NCBI RefSeq assembly: GCF_013403875.1
Contig: NZ_JACBNX010000005.1
Span: 124,001-188,000, forward strand
DNA: 64,000 bases
From: Burkholderia guangdongensis
GTDB taxonomy: Bacteria; Pseudomonadota; Gammaproteobacteria; Burkholderiales; Burkholderiaceae
Reading direction: 5' to 3'
Shown: in pieces, positions 61,152 through 64,000 of the stretch
Layout of the letters: each line of letters opens with the position of its first letter
Numbering within the stretch: position 1 is the stretch's first letter
Program-made: the position numbers and the translations under genes
The notes under the pieces: generated by a model
Database searches by the model: none
Told to the model about the DNA's origin: nothing
The model's input: the letters and a program-made list of their open reading frames with translations, nothing else

Positions 61152-62588
61152 TCAAGCGGAACCGGGAGTGGCCCGGGGCGCGCCGTCGTCCGGCGCGTCG
61201 TGCGCGTGCGGATGGACGTGTTCGTGGCCGTGCTCGTGGCCGTGCTCGTGATCGTGCGCATGCAGCCGCTCGCGGACGAAGCCGATGTGCTCGCGCAGCA
61301 CGTAGAACTGGCCGGCGTACGCGAGCGGCATCTTCATCCGGTTCACCGATTCCTCGATGTCGTCGAGCCGGTCGAGCAGCTCGACGCGTTCCTCCGGCGT
61401 GTGCTCGCCGAGCGCGTTGCGCTCGAGCGCGATCAGCGCGCCGTACCAGCGGTAGATCCGCGAGCGCACGCGCCAGCCGTACAGCGCCGGCACGAACCGC
61501 AGCCCCGGGATCAGCACGACGACCAGCGGCACGACGATGAACAGCAGCCGGTCGACGAGGCTCGCGACCCAGAACGGCAGGCTCCGGTACAGGAACGTCT
61601 TGCCCGACTTGTAGTAGCGCGCCGCATCGTCGGATAGCGGGAAGCTGCGCGTGACCGACGACGGGAATTCGCCCGCGCGCTGCAGGATCGTCGCGTGGCC
61701 GTGCACCGCGCGCGCGGCCTCGATCAGCAGGTCGGACAATGCCGGATGCAACGAGTCGCGCGCGACGAGCTCGATCGTCGGCGAGATCATGTGGATGTCG
61801 GTCGGCGGCAGGTTCTGGCCGAGATCGTAGACGCCCATCGGCAGCGTCAGCTCGGTCAGGTACGGGAAGCGCCGCGTGTACGCCTCGGCCTGCTCGAACG
61901 AGAACAGATGGATGCCGGGCTCGCGGAACAGCTTCGACATCACCGGAATCTGCGTCGAGTCGCCGGACAGGAACGCCGCGTCGATCTTGCCGGCGATCAG
62001 CGCGTGCGCGGCGTCCTCGCCCGTGGTCGGCAGGATCTGCGTCTTGCCGCCGGGCGTGATGCCGTTCATCTTCAAGAGCGCGAGCCCGAGCTCGCGCGCG
62101 CCGCTGCCCTCGGGGCCGAGCGCGAGGCGCTTGCCGTTGAAATCAGCCAGCCGCTCGACGATGGGCCCGCGATACATGATCGCGAGCGGCACGTAGCCGA
62201 CACTGCCGAGCGCGATCAGATGGTCGTCGCGCTTGGCCGGGCCGACGCCGCTCTGCACGAAGCCGACGTCGACGTGCGCGTTCGGATCGGACAGCCGCGC
62301 GAGGTTCGCGGCCGAGCCTTCGGACGGCAGCACGTCGAGCGTGACGCCGTTCTTCGCGAGGATCTGCTTGTACCGTTGCGCGGCGTTCCAGTACGTGCTG
62401 CCGGGCGGGCCGGACGAGATCACGAGCTTCGACGGCGGCGCGGGCTGGATCAGCGCGATCGCGAACCAGATCGCGGCGCCCGCGAGCAGCAGGGTCGGCC
62501 CGATCGACAGCGCGAGGTCGCGCCACGACACGGTGACGAAGCGGGCGAGGATGCGGGGCGGCTGGCGGCGGCGCGGGTTTGGCTTCAT
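61152..62588 (-). CDS. TAXI-type TRAP solute-binding protein with C-terminal membrane part
   Basis: A 478-residue protein: N-terminal membrane anchor (about 25-46, SIGPTLLLAGAAIWFAIALI), a periplasmic TAXI domain (about 50-355, LVISSGPPGSTYWNAAQRYK, GSEGSAANLARL-like), then a second hydrophobic pair (about 370-400, LLFIVVPLVVVLIPGL) and a helical cytoplasmic end. The last ~35 residues are His-rich (HAHDHEHGHEHGHEHVHPHA). No TRAP permease gene is beside it. The ordinary TAXI role is solute capture; this form may be a sensor or metal-linked. Confidence 0.82.
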   Translation of the reverse strand: MKPNPRRRQPPRILARFVTVSWRDLALSIGPTLLLAGAAIWFAIALIQPAPPSKLVISSGPPGSTYWNAAQRYKQILAKNGVTLDVLPSEGSAANLARLSDPNAHVDVGFVQSGVGPAKRDDHLIALGSVGYVPLAIMYRGPIVERLADFNGKRLALGPEGSGARELGLALLKMNGITPGGKTQILPTTGEDAAHALIAGKIDAAFLSGDSTQIPVMSKLFREPGIHLFSFEQAEAYTRRFPYLTELTLPMGVYDLGQNLPPTDIHMISPTIELVARDSLHPALSDLLIEAARAVHGHATILQRAGEFPSSVTRSFPLSDDAARYYKSGKTFLYRSLPFWVASLVDRLLFIVVPLVVVLIPGLRFVPALYGWRVRSRIYRWYGALIALERNALGEHTPEERVELLDRLDDIEESVNRMKMPLAYAGQFYVLREHIGFVRERLHAHDHEHGHEHGHEHVHPHAHDAPDDGAPRATPGSA

Positions 62589-63049
62589 GGTCGGCAGCCG
62601 GCGGCATTGCGCGGGTCGCGCGCGTGACGCCGGACGAAGTACGGGGCGAGTATGGGTGCGAAGGTGCGGATGCACTCGCGGCGATGGTAACCGAGTTCGC
62701 CGCGCGCCGCGCATTCGGGCGACGCGTACTTCGGCAAAGTCTGTCGGCAAAGTCTTTGCGAATCCGCGGGCGCTGGATTACATTGTGCGGCGCAGCCGCG
62801 TTTTTGCCGCGCGGCGCGACCCGGCACTTCGATCAGACCGGGCGCGCCCCGATCCGGTGGCTGCCCGGCAGGCTCGCGCGGGAACCCGCGTCCCGCGTAC
62901 GCCCGGCCGTCCATTCGCCTCTCTCGCATCGCCGTGGAATCACCGTCGGCCGGTTGCGCTCGCGCAGCCGGGCGGCAGCCCGTTTGGGGGTGTCCTCCGG
63001 CCGCGCCGCCGCGCGCGGCCGTTCACGCAGTCACAAGGAGATAGAAAGC
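62589..63049. other. Intergenic region before BON-domain gene
   Basis: 461 bp with no credible gene. It has a 13-bp tandem duplication, TCGGCAAAGTCTG/TCGGCAAAGTCTT (62731-62756). The promoter of the BON gene should lie in its right half, but no clear hexamers are seen. Confidence 0.5.
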
Positions 63050-63433
63050 ATGAAGTCGATCGTGTTGAGAGCGTTGGGTGCGGCCGCCGTCGCCGTGTGC
63101 CTGTCCGGCAACGTGTATGCGCAGGCGAGCGATACGGGCGCGGCTGCCGTGTCCGCGCCGGCCGCCGCGAACGGCGGCGGGAAGGCCGCTGCAAAGGCCG
63201 ACGCGAAGGCCGCGCGCAAGGCGAACCGCAAGCTGGGCTACGCGGTGCGCAAGGCGATTTCGAAGCAGAGCGGCGTCGACGTGTCGAACCTCGTCGTCCG
63301 CTCGAAGGGCGGCGTGGTGTCGCTGCAGGGCACGATGCCCGACACGTCGCAGATCGACAAGGCGGCCGCGGCCGCGAAGACCGTGCCGGGCGTGACGTCC
63401 GTCGTCAACAAGCTGACGGTCCAGCAGCAGTGA
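63050..63433 (+). CDS. Secreted BON-domain protein
   Basis: A 127-residue protein: signal peptide ending VYAQA, an Ala/Lys-rich linker (KAAAKADAKAARKANRK) and one BON domain (about 60-127, LGYAVRKAISKQSGVDVSNL, GVVSLQGTMPD, VTSVVNKLTV). BON domains bind phospholipid or envelope surfaces, as in OsmY. AAGGAG sits 6 nt upstream. Likely a periplasmic envelope-stress protein. Confidence 0.88.
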   Translation: MKSIVLRALGAAAVAVCLSGNVYAQASDTGAAAVSAPAAANGGGKAAAKADAKAARKANRKLGYAVRKAISKQSGVDVSNLVVRSKGGVVSLQGTMPDTSQIDKAAAAAKTVPGVTSVVNKLTVQQQ

Positions 63434-63549
63434 AGCGCCGGGCGGCGCACGTGTGCCGCGGTTGCGGATCCCGACGCAGCTGAAGGGGACGCAGGTGCGG
63501 TGAGCGCGTGACGCCGCGCGGCCGCGCAGGCGCGCGGCCGGCGCAGCAA

Positions 63550-63584
63550 GAAAAAACGCCGCCCGGCGACGAGCCGGGCGGCGT
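63550..63584 (-). terminator. Terminator of the TauE/SafE gene
   Basis: ACGCCGCCCGGC-GACGA-GCCGGGCGGCGT is a perfect 12-bp stem. On the minus strand it ends in TTTTTTC. Confidence 0.9.
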
Positions 63585-63605
63585 TCTCGTATGCGGGAGC
63601 GGCGC

Positions 63606-64000
63606 TTACGCGAGCACGAGCCGCGTGCCGACCGCGACGAGCGTTGCCGCGAGCATGTTGCGCAGCAGCCGCTCGGGCGCGCGCGTCGACAGGTAGCTGC
63701 CGATCACGATGCCGGGCAGCGAGCCGAGCAGCAGCGACACGAGCATCGCCCAGTTCACCGAGCCGAGCATCCAGTGGCCCGTTCCGGCGATCAGCGTGAG
63801 CGGCACCGCGTGCGCGATGTCGGAGCCGACGATGCGCGTCGTCTTGAGCGCCGGATACAGCAGCAGCAGCACGGTCACGCCGATCGCGCCCGCGCCGACC
63901 GACGTCAGCGACACGAGCACGCCGAGCACCGCGCCGGTCAGCACGGTCGCGGCGAGCGTCTGCGATGGGCGCGGCGCGAACGGATTGCGCGCGGCGAACG
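63606..64000 (-). CDS. Sulfite exporter TauE/SafE family permease, 5' end missing
   Basis: 131 codons of a TauE/SafE (DUF81) permease enter from the right edge and end at 63606. Visible are LTSVGAGAIGVTVLLLLYPA, the second half-repeat motif, and TRIVGSDIAHAVPLTLIAGT, PGIVIGSYLSTRAPERLLR with four membrane spans. It exports sulfur-containing or organic anions; the exact cargo is not clear. The N-terminal half is outside the window. Confidence 0.9.
   Translation of the reverse strand, partial: FAARNPFAPRPSQTLAATVLTGAVLGVLVSLTSVGAGAIGVTVLLLLYPALKTTRIVGSDIAHAVPLTLIAGTGHWMLGSVNWAMLVSLLLGSLPGIVIGSYLSTRAPERLLRNMLAATLVAVGTRLVLA

Noticed and set aside
1-64000. Insertion sequences, prophage or integrated plasmid
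   Set aside because: No transposase, integrase, phage structural or replication gene was seen, and no long terminal repeats were noticed.

Overview
The window is G+C-rich (estimated upper 60s %) with strong third-position G/C bias, which leaves long open frames on both strands. Gene content and order (tolQRAB-pal-cpoB next to ybgC, glyA-nrdR behind a ZTP riboswitch, a GTG-started trimeric porin, hmgA-fahA, xdhAB and a PilV/W/X minor-pilin operon) point to a betaproteobacterial chromosome, most likely Burkholderia. I cannot name the species from sequence alone. I see no insertion sequence, prophage, CRISPR array or rRNA operon. One tRNA is present.

Layout. 1-9.9 kb is a surface-glycan and secretion locus. 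On the minus strand lie a glycosyltransferase, a Wzm/Wzt-type polysaccharide ABC exporter and a DUF4214 protein cut by the left edge. Divergent from them are a complete type I secretion system (ABC protein, HlyD adaptor, TolC-like channel) and an acyltransferase. The divergent promoter carries a perfect TGTGA-N6-TCACA palindrome. 10-11.8 kb has a hypothetical gene, a YafJ-like glutamine amidotransferase and a CMD-family protein. 12-21 kb is a probable catabolic island: porin, DUF3311 protein, Na+/solute symporter, two amidohydrolases, two LuxR-type regulators, a nitrilase-family amidase and a DUF3830 protein. This suggests uptake and hydrolysis of an unidentified nitrogenous compound. 21-22.8 kb holds a VOC protein and an ArsR/SRPBCC/DUF1801 operon whose SRPBCC gene is broken by an in-frame TGA.

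22.8-28.6 kb holds tRNA-Lys with a near-consensus promoter and terminator, then the Tol-Pal envelope operon. 28.7-31.6 kb has an SDR gene, then glyA and nrdR. 31.8-34.6 kb encodes minor pilins without PilY1. 34.7-36 kb is a small membrane-protein operon (DUF883, YqjE-like, DUF3318). 36.3-39.1 kb carries a 1-Cys peroxiredoxin, then gcdH with a divergent IclR regulator. 39.1-44.8 kb has a degenerate EAL protein and a homogentisate operon (flavin monooxygenase, DUF2783, hmgA, fahA).

44.9-50.9 kb contains three MFS transporters, bluB and a LysR regulator. 51.4-58.8 kb looks like purine catabolism: a class V aminotransferase, an MFS carrier and xdhA-xdhB followed by an apparently truncated xdhC. 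59-63.4 kb has an NTF2-like protein, a LysR/DsbA-like/TAXI operon and a BON-domain protein. A TauE/SafE permease runs off the right edge.

The least explained parts are the 12-21 kb catabolic cluster, the glycan/T1SS divergent promoter, the xdhC truncation with competing hairpins, and the TAXI operon.
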